The position numbers were made by a program, and so were the translations under genes. Below the pieces are notes generated by a model, which was given only the letters and a program-made list of their open reading frames with translations, searched no databases and was not told where the DNA came from. From assembly GCA_029865225.1 (NCBI GenBank), contig JAOUHJ010000011.1:1-64000 (forward strand): DNA of 64,000 nt. The letters run 5' to 3'. Of this stretch, positions 28,572-37,718 are shown in pieces. Every line of letters starts with the position of its first letter. The first letter of the stretch is position 1. The DNA is from Nitrospira sp. Its GTDB lineage: Bacteria > Nitrospirota > Nitrospiria > Nitrospirales > Nitrospiraceae.

Positions 28572-29425
28572 CCCCCTTCCCGTACGATGATTCGATTTTC
28601 GTACCGGAGATCCACTTCCCTCACGTTACGCCCCAGACCGTCAAAGTTTTGTGCCTTTAGCGTCGATTTGACGCGCCGAAACCGCTCCCACTGCTCCTTG
28701 AGTGCCTTATCACCAAATTGAAATCGCATTCCCTGGACAAGCGCCACTAAATTTGAAGGGTTATCCGCGAGCACGTGTAGCCGCCCATCGAACGATTGCC
28801 CGACAACTCTTGCGAGTTCGATGCCAGATACCACCGCGTGTCGAACTGATTCTGTCCCTTGCACCAACCCGGGCAGATCGATCCCGGTGACAAGAGGTAG
28901 CGCCTCATTATCCAACTGGCCAAGCCTGTTCAGCACATGTCCGTCCTCGTCGCACAGAAAGTTCTGAGACTCGGTACGAACAATCGCGGCGGGCTTCCGC
29001 TCGCTCACGGAGATCCGTAATTCGTGAAATGGCACACGGGTCACTTCAGCCGTTTTGACCCAGGGATGAGCCTCGACCTGTTCCTTAATGGCCGTTGTGA
29101 CGATGTGGTGGAGTGGCGCACCGGGTTTCACTTTTGCCAGATCAAGCACCTGCTGTTTATCCAGATGGTAGACGCCTTCAACACCGATCGTCTTGATTTC
29201 CAAGAGATCTTGTAGTGCAGGCCCGGAGTATGTCGCAGCGACCCCGATGAGCACTGCGGCGCAAACGGTGCTCGTCACCACCTTCGCCCACCGGACAAGC
29301 GTGCTCCGTTTTTCCGCTCGTAGCCGCCTGGTCTCCTTCATGGCTCGGTCTCCCTGCAGGTCTTTCCACTCGTTCTTTCGGGGGCCTGGAGCCTTGGACA
29401 GACGTTTCTTCTTAAAGAGTCTCAT
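28568..29425 (-). CDS. ftsQ: Cell division protein FtsQ
   Basis: 285 residues from the ATG at 29425, which overlaps the ddl stop by four bases (the frame is open to 29719, not protein-like). A basic N-terminus precedes one membrane helix near 50-70, then the POTRA domain (IKTIGVEGVYHLDKQQVLDLAKVKPGAPLHHI) and the FtsQ/DivIB beta domain ending in VREVDLRYENRIIV. Confidence 0.95.
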   Translation of the reverse strand: MRLFKKKRLSKAPGPRKNEWKDLQGDRAMKETRRLRAEKRSTLVRWAKVVTSTVCAAVLIGVAATYSGPALQDLLEIKTIGVEGVYHLDKQQVLDLAKVKPGAPLHHIVTTAIKEQVEAHPWVKTAEVTRVPFHELRISVSERKPAAIVRTESQNFLCDEDGHVLNRLGQLDNEALPLVTGIDLPGLVQGTESVRHAVVSGIELARVVGQSFDGRLHVLADNPSNLVALVQGMRFQFGDKALKEQWERFRRVKSTLKAQNFDGLGRNVREVDLRYENRIIVREGG

Positions 29426-30420
29426 CCTGCGGACTCCTGCCTTACACCCGAGGCAGATCGTGGCACTCGATCCAGCGCAGATTGTAAGATCCGTTCGACC
29501 AGAGTGTCGTACCCGATGCCGACCTGAGCCGCGGCCATGGGTAGCAAACTCGTTTCTGTCATGCCGGGCACCGTATTGATTTCCAACACGTAAGGCCGCC
29601 CTCGCGGAGTGATGCGAAAATCTACGCGGGCAGCCCCCTCGCACCCCAACACAGCGTACGTCCGACGCGCCATTTCGCTGACCTGTCGAAGTACTTTGGG
29701 AGGAAATGGAGCCGGACAAAGATACTGCGTCTTACCCTTTTGGTACTTTGCCGAAAAATCGTAGAATCCTTCCGGCGCGACGATTTCGATCGCTGGAAGC
29801 ACTTTCACCCCTTCTGCTTCCGTTCCGACAAGAGACACGGCGGCTTCATGTCCCGGTATGTAGCTCTCCACCATCGCCTCTTGGTCAAATCGATGTGCTA
29901 GAGCCAGTGCTTCCTTCCATTGTCCCGCACGGCGCACGACCGTAACTCCGATGGTCGATCCCTGAGCCACTGGTTTCACGACAATCGGTAACTCGAGATG
30001 GGCCTCTCGGAGAATCCTTGCGAGGGCAGGCCTATCCCCTTCACGCACAACCGTTCCAGCTGCCACCGGAACACCATACGAAGCGAGCAGCGTTTTAGTC
30101 ACAGCTTTATGCATTCCTACCGCACTCGCTCGCACCCCGGACCCCGTGTAGGGAATCCCCATCGTCTCGAGGAAACCCTGTATCGTACCGTCCTCACCAC
30201 CAGGCCCGTGGAGCGAGAGGAAGGCAATCGCCACTTTCTGATTTTCTAGTTCACGGTGCAACCGATCAGTGACATCGATAGCCACCGCGTCATATCCGAG
30301 ACGGATGAGCGCCTGGTGGACGGCCTGCCCTGTTTTGAGAGAGATGTCTCGCTCCGATGAGCGTCCTCCCATGAGCACGCCAATTCGCGCATCTGTGATT
30401 CGACCTGTGGCCACCATCAC
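29422..30420 (-). CDS. ddl: D-alanine--D-alanine ligase
   Basis: 332 residues of the ATP-grasp family. It makes the D-Ala-D-Ala end of the peptidoglycan stem. Markers: VLMGGRSSERDISLKTG, LHGPGGEDGTIQGFLETMGIPYTGSGV, and EGAARVDFRITPRGRPYVLEINTVPGMTETSLLP. Last Mur-type enzyme before ftsQ. Confidence 0.97.
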   Translation of the reverse strand: MMVATGRITDARIGVLMGGRSSERDISLKTGQAVHQALIRLGYDAVAIDVTDRLHRELENQKVAIAFLSLHGPGGEDGTIQGFLETMGIPYTGSGVRASAVGMHKAVTKTLLASYGVPVAAGTVVREGDRPALARILREAHLELPIVVKPVAQGSTIGVTVVRRAGQWKEALALAHRFDQEAMVESYIPGHEAAVSLVGTEAEGVKVLPAIEIVAPEGFYDFSAKYQKGKTQYLCPAPFPPKVLRQVSEMARRTYAVLGCEGAARVDFRITPRGRPYVLEINTVPGMTETSLLPMAAAQVGIGYDTLVERILQSALDRVPRSASGVRQESAG

Positions 30421-30429
30421 ATCCTTTCG

Positions 30430-31371
30430 CTAGCGCTCCCCGATTACTTTCAACTCCAATTCCAGTTTAATGCCTGTTTTCCGAGCGACTCGTGCACGCA
30501 CTTTTCTGATGAGAGACAGCACATCGCGGGCACTGGCGTGGCCCTGATTGACGATGAAGTTGGCGTGTTTCGTCGAGACACAGGCATCGCCGACCGCAGC
30601 TCCTTTGAGCCCAGCCGACTCGACGACGCGTCCCGCCGAATCATTCTTCGGATTTTTGAACACACAACCGGCGCTCGGCATAGACAGCGGTTGAGTATCA
30701 CGGCGATAGCGCAAATAGTCTTTGACGACTTGTCCGATCTCCGATTTCACCCCCGGCTTCAGTTGAAGCCAGACCCCAACCACAATGCCACGAGGTAGTG
30801 TCGCCCGACGGTACGCAAAATCGATGCTCTCTGCTTGATAGTCCAGGAGAGTTCCATCTGGCGAGACTATACGCACAGCCTTGACGGTGCTTTTCATTTC
30901 GCCTAGCCTCGTCCCTGCATTCATGACCACGCACCCTGCAACGGTCCCTGGTATCCCGGCAGCCCACTCCAGTCCGGCCAAAGACTTGCGGATGGCATGC
31001 CCAATCAGTGTGGGCATCCCAACGCCTCCTTCGACATACAGTACTGAACCCGGTTCCTCCTTGATCGCCCGCAACTTGGCCAAACTGACGACCACACCTC
31101 GGATCCCCTTGTCTCGAACGAGAATGTTGGTCCCACCCAACACACAGATGGGCACGCGCTGTTCGGTCGTCTGCCTACAAAGACGGATGACATCCTCGAC
31201 ATCAGCAGGCTGTACCAGGACATCAGCAGGACCACCGATATGGAACGAGGTATGGTCCTTCAGCGACGCCTTGAACTGAACGGTGCCCCGCAGGCCGGCC
31301 ACGGCCAATCGCAATCGGCGTTCTCGACCTACCTGTCGTGGCTTTGACTCATGCCGCAAGTTTCGACGCAT
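30430..31371 (-). CDS. murB: UDP-N-acetylenolpyruvoylglucosamine reductase
   Basis: 313 residues. FAD enzyme that completes UDP-MurNAc. Markers: LKDHTSFHIGGPADVLVQP, LGGTNILVRDKGIRGVVVSL, GIPGTVAGCVVMNAGTRLGEM, and MPSAGCVFKNP with the catalytic region. Ends near the ddl start (nine bases). Confidence 0.97.
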   Translation of the reverse strand: MRRNLRHESKPRQVGRERRLRLAVAGLRGTVQFKASLKDHTSFHIGGPADVLVQPADVEDVIRLCRQTTEQRVPICVLGGTNILVRDKGIRGVVVSLAKLRAIKEEPGSVLYVEGGVGMPTLIGHAIRKSLAGLEWAAGIPGTVAGCVVMNAGTRLGEMKSTVKAVRIVSPDGTLLDYQAESIDFAYRRATLPRGIVVGVWLQLKPGVKSEIGQVVKDYLRYRRDTQPLSMPSAGCVFKNPKNDSAGRVVESAGLKGAAVGDACVSTKHANFIVNQGHASARDVLSLIRKVRARVARKTGIKLELELKVIGER

Positions 31372-31380
31372 CTTCAGCCG

Positions 31381-32772
31381 TCACGTCCCCTCAAGACGTG
31401 CAAGAATTCCGGTGCCCGCTTTCCAAATATCACCGGCTCCCATAGTCAGGACAAGATCGCCTGACTTCAGAAACGGGAGCACCTGATCAGGCAAGGCTTC
31501 TTTCTGCGCAATAAAGGTGACTGACGGGTGACCAGCCGACTTGATTGTGTCAGCAAGGCTGGCTCCAGAAACTCCGGGTATTGGCGGCTCGCCGGCCGGA
31601 TAGACCTCGGTCATGAACACCGCATCAGCATCGTCAAAGGCATGCGCGAAGTCTCCCATACAGTCCCGTGTCCTGGTGTACCGATGCGGTTGGAACAGAA
31701 CGACCAATCGCCGATTCCACCCCTGTTTGGCTGCAGCAAGCGTGGCTTTCACCTCGGTCGGATGATGGCCATAATCATCCACCACCATAATCCCACCGGT
31801 TTCCCCACGTAGATGAAAACGCCGTTCCACACCGGTAAAGGCTGCGAGTCCTTTACGGATGAGATCAACGGGGACTTCGAGTTCGACTCCGATGGCAATC
31901 GCGGCGAGTGCGTTTGAAACGTTATGGATGCCTGGTATTGCCAACCGAAATGGGCCCAGGTTTTTCCCGCGGAAAGAGGCGCGGAACTCGGCTCCCCATT
32001 GGTTGAGCACGATATCGGTGGCTTGGAAATCCAGGGACGTTCCGCCACGCTCCTGAAGCCCATACGTTTGATAGCGCTTCACAATGAGCGGGAACAGGTT
32101 CCGAAGGCGCTCGTCATCACCACATAAGACCGCCAGCCCGTAGAACGGAATCTTGTTGATGAATTCCAGAAAACAGTCGTTGATTCGCTCCATGGAACCG
32201 TAATGATCCAGATGCTCTCGATCCAAGTTCGTCACAGACACGATGGTCGGCGAGAGTCGGAGAAACGAACCATCGCTCTCGTCAGCCTCCGCCACAAGCA
32301 GGTCGCCGCGGCCAAGCCGTGCATGACTACCCAACGCGTTGACCTTGCCACCGATGACCATCGTTGGATCCAGGCCTCCTTGCGCCAACACGTTGGCCAC
32401 CATAGAGGTCGTGGTGGTTTTGCCATGGGCGCCGGCAATCGCGACTCCGAACTTCAGACGCATCAGCTCCGCCAGCATTTCTGCGCGGGGGATGACAGGA
32501 ATTTGTTGTGTCTTTGCGATCGCCACTTCGGGATTGCTGGTTGCCACAGCGGATGAAATGACGACGACCTGCGCTTCCCCTACGTTTGATTCCTGGTGAC
32601 CGATAAAGATCTTCCCACCAAGTTCCTCAAGCCGCCTTGTCGTTTCCGAGGCATGCAGATCTGAACCGGTCACTTTGTACCCCATCGTGAGCAGAACCTC
32701 TGCGATCCCGCTCATGCCCGCTCCCCCAATTCCGACCAGATGAATCTGTTGTGTCTTACGAAATGGCGTCAT
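31381..32772 (-). CDS. murC: UDP-N-acetylmuramate--L-alanine ligase
   Basis: 463 residues. Adds L-Ala to UDP-MurNAc. Markers: IHLVGIGGAGMSGIAEVLL, AGAHGKTTTTSMVANVL, VTNLDREHLDHYGSME and FQPHRYTRTRDCMGDFAHAF. It lies between murG and murB with short gaps. Confidence 0.98.
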   Translation of the reverse strand: MTPFRKTQQIHLVGIGGAGMSGIAEVLLTMGYKVTGSDLHASETTRRLEELGGKIFIGHQESNVGEAQVVVISSAVATSNPEVAIAKTQQIPVIPRAEMLAELMRLKFGVAIAGAHGKTTTTSMVANVLAQGGLDPTMVIGGKVNALGSHARLGRGDLLVAEADESDGSFLRLSPTIVSVTNLDREHLDHYGSMERINDCFLEFINKIPFYGLAVLCGDDERLRNLFPLIVKRYQTYGLQERGGTSLDFQATDIVLNQWGAEFRASFRGKNLGPFRLAIPGIHNVSNALAAIAIGVELEVPVDLIRKGLAAFTGVERRFHLRGETGGIMVVDDYGHHPTEVKATLAAAKQGWNRRLVVLFQPHRYTRTRDCMGDFAHAFDDADAVFMTEVYPAGEPPIPGVSGASLADTIKSAGHPSVTFIAQKEALPDQVLPFLKSGDLVLTMGAGDIWKAGTGILARLEGT

Positions 32773-32851
32773 ATGCGTTGTGCTCCGCCATCCAACTGCT
32801 CATTATTTCTTTTCTCTTCCTGGTTTCTTTCTTCTTCCCGGCGCAACTGCG

Positions 32852-33976
32852 TTATCCTCCGTTCACTTTTCGAGGTTGATTGTTCTCGTGTGTCTCATTC
32901 ATGAGCGCGTAACATTCCCGGACGATCACTTCGGCAGCATCACTTCGTCTCATCGCGAGACTGTGCTTCTGCATCGCATGCAGCCGCTCCGAATTCGACA
33001 TGATGGCCACGATCGTCTCAACCAGTTTTGCTCCATTCAGATTTGCCTGTGGGAGCACAGTGGCTCCACCCTCGGCCTCCATTTCCCGTGCATTCTTCAT
33101 TTGGTGATCGTAAATCGCTGTCGGCAACGGAATCAGTACTGCGGCTTTGCCACAGGCCGTCAGTTCTGCGATGGTCATCGCACCGGATCGAGCCACGACT
33201 AAGTCGGCTGTGCGCAAGACAGCGGGCATGTCATAGAGAAATGGAACGACTTTAGCCTGTATACCGAGCTTGTGATAGGTCTCACTAACTCGTTCGAAGT
33301 CCACTTCCCCGGTCTGATGAGTGATCGTCAGTCCGGGAAGACGTTCTTGCAACAACGCTAATCCCTCCAACACCGCACTATTGATGGCTTTGGCACCCTG
33401 GCTCCCGCCGAAAATCAGGAGATGCTGGCCTCTGCGTTCAATTGAGTCACCCGTCTTACGTGATGGAACGAAGAACTCTTGTCGAACCGGTGTTCCAACC
33501 ACCCGAACCTTTCGTTGATCAAATGATGCGCCCGCAGACTCAAATGCCAGAAATACTCGTTGCGTGAACGGCGCAACTACCTTATTCGCGAGGCCAGGAT
33601 AGGCATTTGGCTCAAGAATCACCCGAGCGATGCCTTTCAATGCAGCTGCCGCCAGCATGGTGGGACTCGTATATCCTCCTACCCCAATCACAAGATCCGC
33701 TTGGCGCTGCTCGAGAATGCGTAATGACTGCCAGATCCCAATGGGCACAGACAGGAGGCCTCGTAGAACGTCCACCAATCCCTTTCCCATGACCGGCTTG
33801 GCTGTGATCAGCGCCAGCTCGAACCCTTCATGGGCCAGTACCCGAGACTCAATGCCACGAGCCGTTCCTACAAAGAGAATCCGTACGGCTGCGTCATGCC
33901 GCACAAACTCTCGAGCCAGCGCAATCGCCGGATAGAGATGGCCGCCAGTCCCTCCCGCAGCGATTACAATCGTCAT
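32852..33976 (-). CDS. murG: UDP-GlcNAc--lipid I N-acetylglucosaminyltransferase
   Basis: 374 residues from the ATG at 33976, which overlaps the ftsW stop by four bases. GT-B glycosyltransferase that turns lipid I into lipid II. Markers: VIAAGGTGGHLYPAIALA, LIFGGSQGAKAIN and VARSGAMTIAELTACGKAAVLIPLP. The same frame is open far upstream through ftsW, but that is a shadow. Confidence 0.97.
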   Translation of the reverse strand: MTIVIAAGGTGGHLYPAIALAREFVRHDAAVRILFVGTARGIESRVLAHEGFELALITAKPVMGKGLVDVLRGLLSVPIGIWQSLRILEQRQADLVIGVGGYTSPTMLAAAALKGIARVILEPNAYPGLANKVVAPFTQRVFLAFESAGASFDQRKVRVVGTPVRQEFFVPSRKTGDSIERRGQHLLIFGGSQGAKAINSAVLEGLALLQERLPGLTITHQTGEVDFERVSETYHKLGIQAKVVPFLYDMPAVLRTADLVVARSGAMTIAELTACGKAAVLIPLPTAIYDHQMKNAREMEAEGGATVLPQANLNGAKLVETIVAIMSNSERLHAMQKHSLAMRRSDAAEVIVRECYALMNETHENNQPRKVNGG

Positions 33977-35178
33977 CGTCGATTCGACCAGCCACGTCCA
34001 CTTCGATATCGTGTCTCCTCCCGTCCCGCCTGCCGATCTCTCGAGATGCTGAGCAACATCCCGACGCCGGTTAAACTGACGACCAGGGAGGAACCCCCAT
34101 AACTGACAAACGGCAATGTGAGACCTTTGGTAGGCAGCAACCCCGTCGCCACACAGGCATTGATCAGCGCCTGGATACCGATGAGTGTCGTGATGCCGAC
34201 CCCGAGGTAGCGCCCAAATGGAGTTCGCGCCCGCGTGGCAATCTGAAATCCGCGAACCACGAATACCGCGAAGAGAAGAATAATCACGCAGGTCCCGACA
34301 AACCCCAGCTCTTCCCCGACAAGCGCTAACACAAAGTCGGTATGCGGTTCCGGGAGAAAGAGCAGTTTTTGCTTTCCTTCGCCCAACCCAACGCCGAATA
34401 GCCCTCCACTGCCGAAGGCCAGGAACGATTGTGTAATTTGATGTCCCGCATTCAACGGGTCGCGCCCGGGATCCAGGAATGTCAGAAGACGCGGCAGCCG
34501 GTAACCGGAGGTTAGGATAAGGGCCAAGCCGACGGGTATCGCACAGAGAGCCACGGACGACAGATGAGACAGACGCGCACCGCCAACAAACAGCAGGCCG
34601 CCTGTAACAAGTCCGATGACCACCACGGTGCCCAGGTCTGGTTCCCTTAGCACCAGGCCGCTGAGAATCCCGATCATGAGCAACGGTGGAAGCAAACCGG
34701 AAGAAAAGTCCTGGAGCCGGTCCTCTTTCCGGGAAAGATACCCGGCGAGATAGATAACTACGATGAGCTTGGCCATCTCCGCCGGTTGAACCGAGATAGG
34801 CCCAAGCTGTAACCAACGCCGAGCACCATGCTTCACTTCGCCAATAGAGGGGAACAGCACCATAACCAGCAAGACTGTAATCAGACCAAGAAGTGGGAAG
34901 GAGAGGCGCCTCCACCAGATATAATCGATGCGGGATATTACATGGAGAAGTACCAATCCGAACGTCAGCCAGACCAGCTGGCGCTTGAGGTAATACCATG
35001 AATCGTCGAACTTCTTGCCCGCCATCACGGCACTCGCGCTGAACATCATGACCAAGCCAACCAATGCCAAGGTAATCGTCACAAACAGGAGGATTTGATC
35101 CATCCCGACCTGTTTTGGACCTCGCGGTCCGCCGGGAGGCCATGGCAAAGCCAGGGTACCTGCAGATCGTCGTGACAT
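33973..35178 (-). CDS. ftsW: Lipid II polymerase / division SEDS protein FtsW
   Basis: 401 residues with about ten membrane helices. SEDS markers: GARRWLQLGPISVQPAEMAKL, EPDLGTVVVIGLV, HTDFVLALVGEELGFVG and LPFVSYGGSSLV. In the dcw context between murD and murG this is FtsW rather than RodA. Confidence 0.95.
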   Translation of the reverse strand: MSRRSAGTLALPWPPGGPRGPKQVGMDQILLFVTITLALVGLVMMFSASAVMAGKKFDDSWYYLKRQLVWLTFGLVLLHVISRIDYIWWRRLSFPLLGLITVLLVMVLFPSIGEVKHGARRWLQLGPISVQPAEMAKLIVVIYLAGYLSRKEDRLQDFSSGLLPPLLMIGILSGLVLREPDLGTVVVIGLVTGGLLFVGGARLSHLSSVALCAIPVGLALILTSGYRLPRLLTFLDPGRDPLNAGHQITQSFLAFGSGGLFGVGLGEGKQKLLFLPEPHTDFVLALVGEELGFVGTCVIILLFAVFVVRGFQIATRARTPFGRYLGVGITTLIGIQALINACVATGLLPTKGLTLPFVSYGGSSLVVSLTGVGMLLSISRDRQAGREETRYRSGRGWSNRR

Positions 35179-35213
35179 CGTGCGGTCTCAATGCTCCTCT
35201 TTCGTCGCGCCAG

Positions 35214-36623
35214 TCATGACGGCAACGATTGCACAAGGGTTTTAAATTGACGCCCCCGATCCTGATAATCAACAAACATATCGAAACTTGCACAGGCCGG
35301 TGAGAGAAGCACGACATCTCCACGTTCCGCCGCCCCTGCCGCCAGTTCCACAGCTTCCTTCAAGGTTTCGACCCGTTCGACCGCCTGGTACCCTTCCACC
35401 GCGTTGGCGATCAGGGGGGCGGCTTCACCGATCAGAATGAGCCGCTTGACCCGCTGATGGATGGAGCTCGTCAAGCGAGAAAAATCCCCGCCCTTATCTC
35501 GTCCACCGGCGATGAGCAAAATTGGCTGATCGATACTCTCCAGTGCTTTCAGGGTCGCATCGACGTTCGTACCCTTTGAATCATTGATAAAACGGACACC
35601 TTGCCGTTCCCGGACGACCTCACAGGCATGTTCTAGCCCAGGAAAGTCCCGCAGCACCTGCTGAACGGCGGATATTGGGCACCCACTGAGTAGTGCATAG
35701 ATGGTCGCGACCATGGCGTTGTCAATATTATGATCGCCGATGATTTTGAGCTCGTTCCTCCGGCATATCTCATGAGTCTTCCCCTTGATCTTGACCATGA
35801 TACGATCCTGATCAAGATAGGCTCCGCCGGCTAGGTCCGGAGGCAAGAGGTTCGTCCTTGTGAATCCCAGCACACTCCCTTTCACGGGCTTCCGAAGGGA
35901 GGCAACTCTGGGATCATCCAGATTGAACAGCGCATAATCGGATGATGTGAGATTTTCAAAAATCCGATTCTTTGCGGCAATATATTCGTCGATCGACACG
36001 TAGCGATCCTGATGGTCGACAGTCACGTTGAGGATGCCTGCGATCCATGGATGGAACTGTTCCACCGTCTCCAACTGAAAACTCGACACCTCCACGACCA
36101 AGAGGTCGTAGGGACAGGGTTGTCCATTTGTTGTCGTTTGTCGTACGCGTACGGCCGCTTCACTGAGCGCGATTCCAAGATTTCCGCCGACGAAGACTCG
36201 TTTTCCACTGTGCTCCAGCATCTTGCCGATGAGGGTGACCGTCGTACTTTTTCCGTTTGTTCCCGTCACAGCCAGGATCGGAACCGACAGGAACCGCGAC
36301 GCAAGGTCGAGTTCGCTGATCACCTTCACACCCCGGCGACGAGCACGTTCCAGGGACTCCATTCGATACGGTACGCCCGGACTGATGACGACCAGATCAG
36401 CGTTGTCCAAGGCCGATTCATATCCTTTTCCCAAACTAAGCTGAATGCTCGAGGGATCCAACGCCTCCAGCTCATGGCGCACGTCAGCTCGCTCTTTCCT
36501 ATCAGCAACCGTCACCTGCGCCCCAACCTCTTGGAGTAGACGGGCTGCAGCAATGCCGCTTCGGGCAAGTCCGATGACCGTCACTCGCTTTCCTCTCAGC
36601 TCCATGGTGTCGGCCGTGGGCAT
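35214..36623 (-). CDS. murD: UDP-N-acetylmuramoylalanine--D-glutamate ligase
   Basis: 469 residues from the ATG at 36623, chosen for the GAGGTGA ribosome site seven bases upstream; the frame is open to 36716 inside mraY. Markers: VTVIGLARSGIAAARLL, VTGTNGKSTTVTLIGKML, RFINDSKGTNVDATLKAL and LIAGGRDKGGDFS. Confidence 0.97.
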   Translation of the reverse strand: MPTADTMELRGKRVTVIGLARSGIAAARLLQEVGAQVTVADRKERADVRHELEALDPSSIQLSLGKGYESALDNADLVVISPGVPYRMESLERARRRGVKVISELDLASRFLSVPILAVTGTNGKSTTVTLIGKMLEHSGKRVFVGGNLGIALSEAAVRVRQTTTNGQPCPYDLLVVEVSSFQLETVEQFHPWIAGILNVTVDHQDRYVSIDEYIAAKNRIFENLTSSDYALFNLDDPRVASLRKPVKGSVLGFTRTNLLPPDLAGGAYLDQDRIMVKIKGKTHEICRRNELKIIGDHNIDNAMVATIYALLSGCPISAVQQVLRDFPGLEHACEVVRERQGVRFINDSKGTNVDATLKALESIDQPILLIAGGRDKGGDFSRLTSSIHQRVKRLILIGEAAPLIANAVEGYQAVERVETLKEAVELAAGAAERGDVVLLSPACASFDMFVDYQDRGRQFKTLVQSLPS

Positions 36624-36628
36624 CGCCG

Positions 36629-37705
36629 TCACCTCAACTTCAGTGTGCTGAGGCTCAAGAGCGCGAGCAGAATGGCAATAATCCACAAACGCACCACGAC
36701 CTTTGGCTCTTCCCATCCTTTCATTTCAAAATGATGATGGATGGGCGCCATGAGGAAGATCCGCTTACCTCGTGATTTGAATGACGCAACCTGAAAAATA
36801 ACCGACACGGCCTCGATGACGAACACCCCACCGACCAACAACAGAAGCAACTCGTGCTTGCTGATCACCGCAACGGTCCCCAGAGCCGCCCCAAGCGGGA
36901 GCGACCCGACATCGCCCATGAACACCGAGGCCGGGTAGGTGTTGTACCAGAGAAACCCAAGGCTAGAACCCAGGATCGCCGCCGTGAAGACGGCCAGCTC
37001 TCCGGCGCCATCGATGTGGGGGATGAGGAGATATTCAGATATCAACCGATGCCCCGTAACATAGGCGACGACGGTATACGCTAATGCCGCAACCATTACT
37101 GGCCCGATGGCGAGTCCGTCCAAGCCGTCGGTAAGATTGACGGCGTTGGAACTTCCGACGATCACGAGAATCGCAAAGATGACATAAAACCATCCGAGAT
37201 CAGGCATGAACGTCTTGAAAAATGGCAGACTGAGTTTTGTGTTATAGCCAGGTAATGCATATAAAATTAGCGCAACTACAAGCGCGACCATGATCTGCGC
37301 GGTGAACTTTTGAGACGCCGACAATCCTTTCGAGCGAGCTTTAATGAATTTGAGATAATCGTCCATAAACCCGATGGCACAAAACCCCAGCGTTGCGACA
37401 AGAACCAACCAGACATGCGGCCGTGAGATGTCAGCCCAAAGCAGCGTCGAGAGCGTCACGGCAAAAATGATGAGGACCCCGCCCATCGTGGGCGTCCCAC
37501 TCTTCGACAAATGCCGTTTTGGTCCATCGTCGCGCACTTGCTGACCCAACTTAATTTCTTGGAGCTTTCGGATCACCCACGGCGCCAGCACAAATGCGAT
37601 CAGGAACGCAGTCACAGCGGCGTAAATGATGCGAAAGCTCTGGTATCGAAAGACGTTGAGGAAAGAAAATTCCGTATGGAACGGGTATAGCCAGACATAC
37701 AGCAT
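36629..37705 (-). CDS. mraY: Phospho-N-acetylmuramoyl-pentapeptide transferase
   Basis: 358 residues from the ATG at 37705, matching the family length; about ten membrane helices. It makes lipid I. Markers: KSGTPTMGGVLI, FMDDYLKF, NAVNLTDGLDGLAIGP and APIHHHFEMKGW. Confidence 0.97.
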   Translation of the reverse strand: MLYVWLYPFHTEFSFLNVFRYQSFRIIYAAVTAFLIAFVLAPWVIRKLQEIKLGQQVRDDGPKRHLSKSGTPTMGGVLIIFAVTLSTLLWADISRPHVWLVLVATLGFCAIGFMDDYLKFIKARSKGLSASQKFTAQIMVALVVALILYALPGYNTKLSLPFFKTFMPDLGWFYVIFAILVIVGSSNAVNLTDGLDGLAIGPVMVAALAYTVVAYVTGHRLISEYLLIPHIDGAGELAVFTAAILGSSLGFLWYNTYPASVFMGDVGSLPLGAALGTVAVISKHELLLLLVGGVFVIEAVSVIFQVASFKSRGKRIFLMAPIHHHFEMKGWEEPKVVVRLWIIAILLALLSLSTLKLR

Positions 37706-37718
37706 GGTATGGGCGTTC

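Noticed and set aside
33977-35323. A single open frame of 823 codons that could be read as a long N-terminal extension of MurG.
   Set aside because: The added 449 codons cover ftsW in another frame, are Arg/Ser-rich and not protein-like, and MurG has its normal start at 33976 with a four-base overlap to ftsW.
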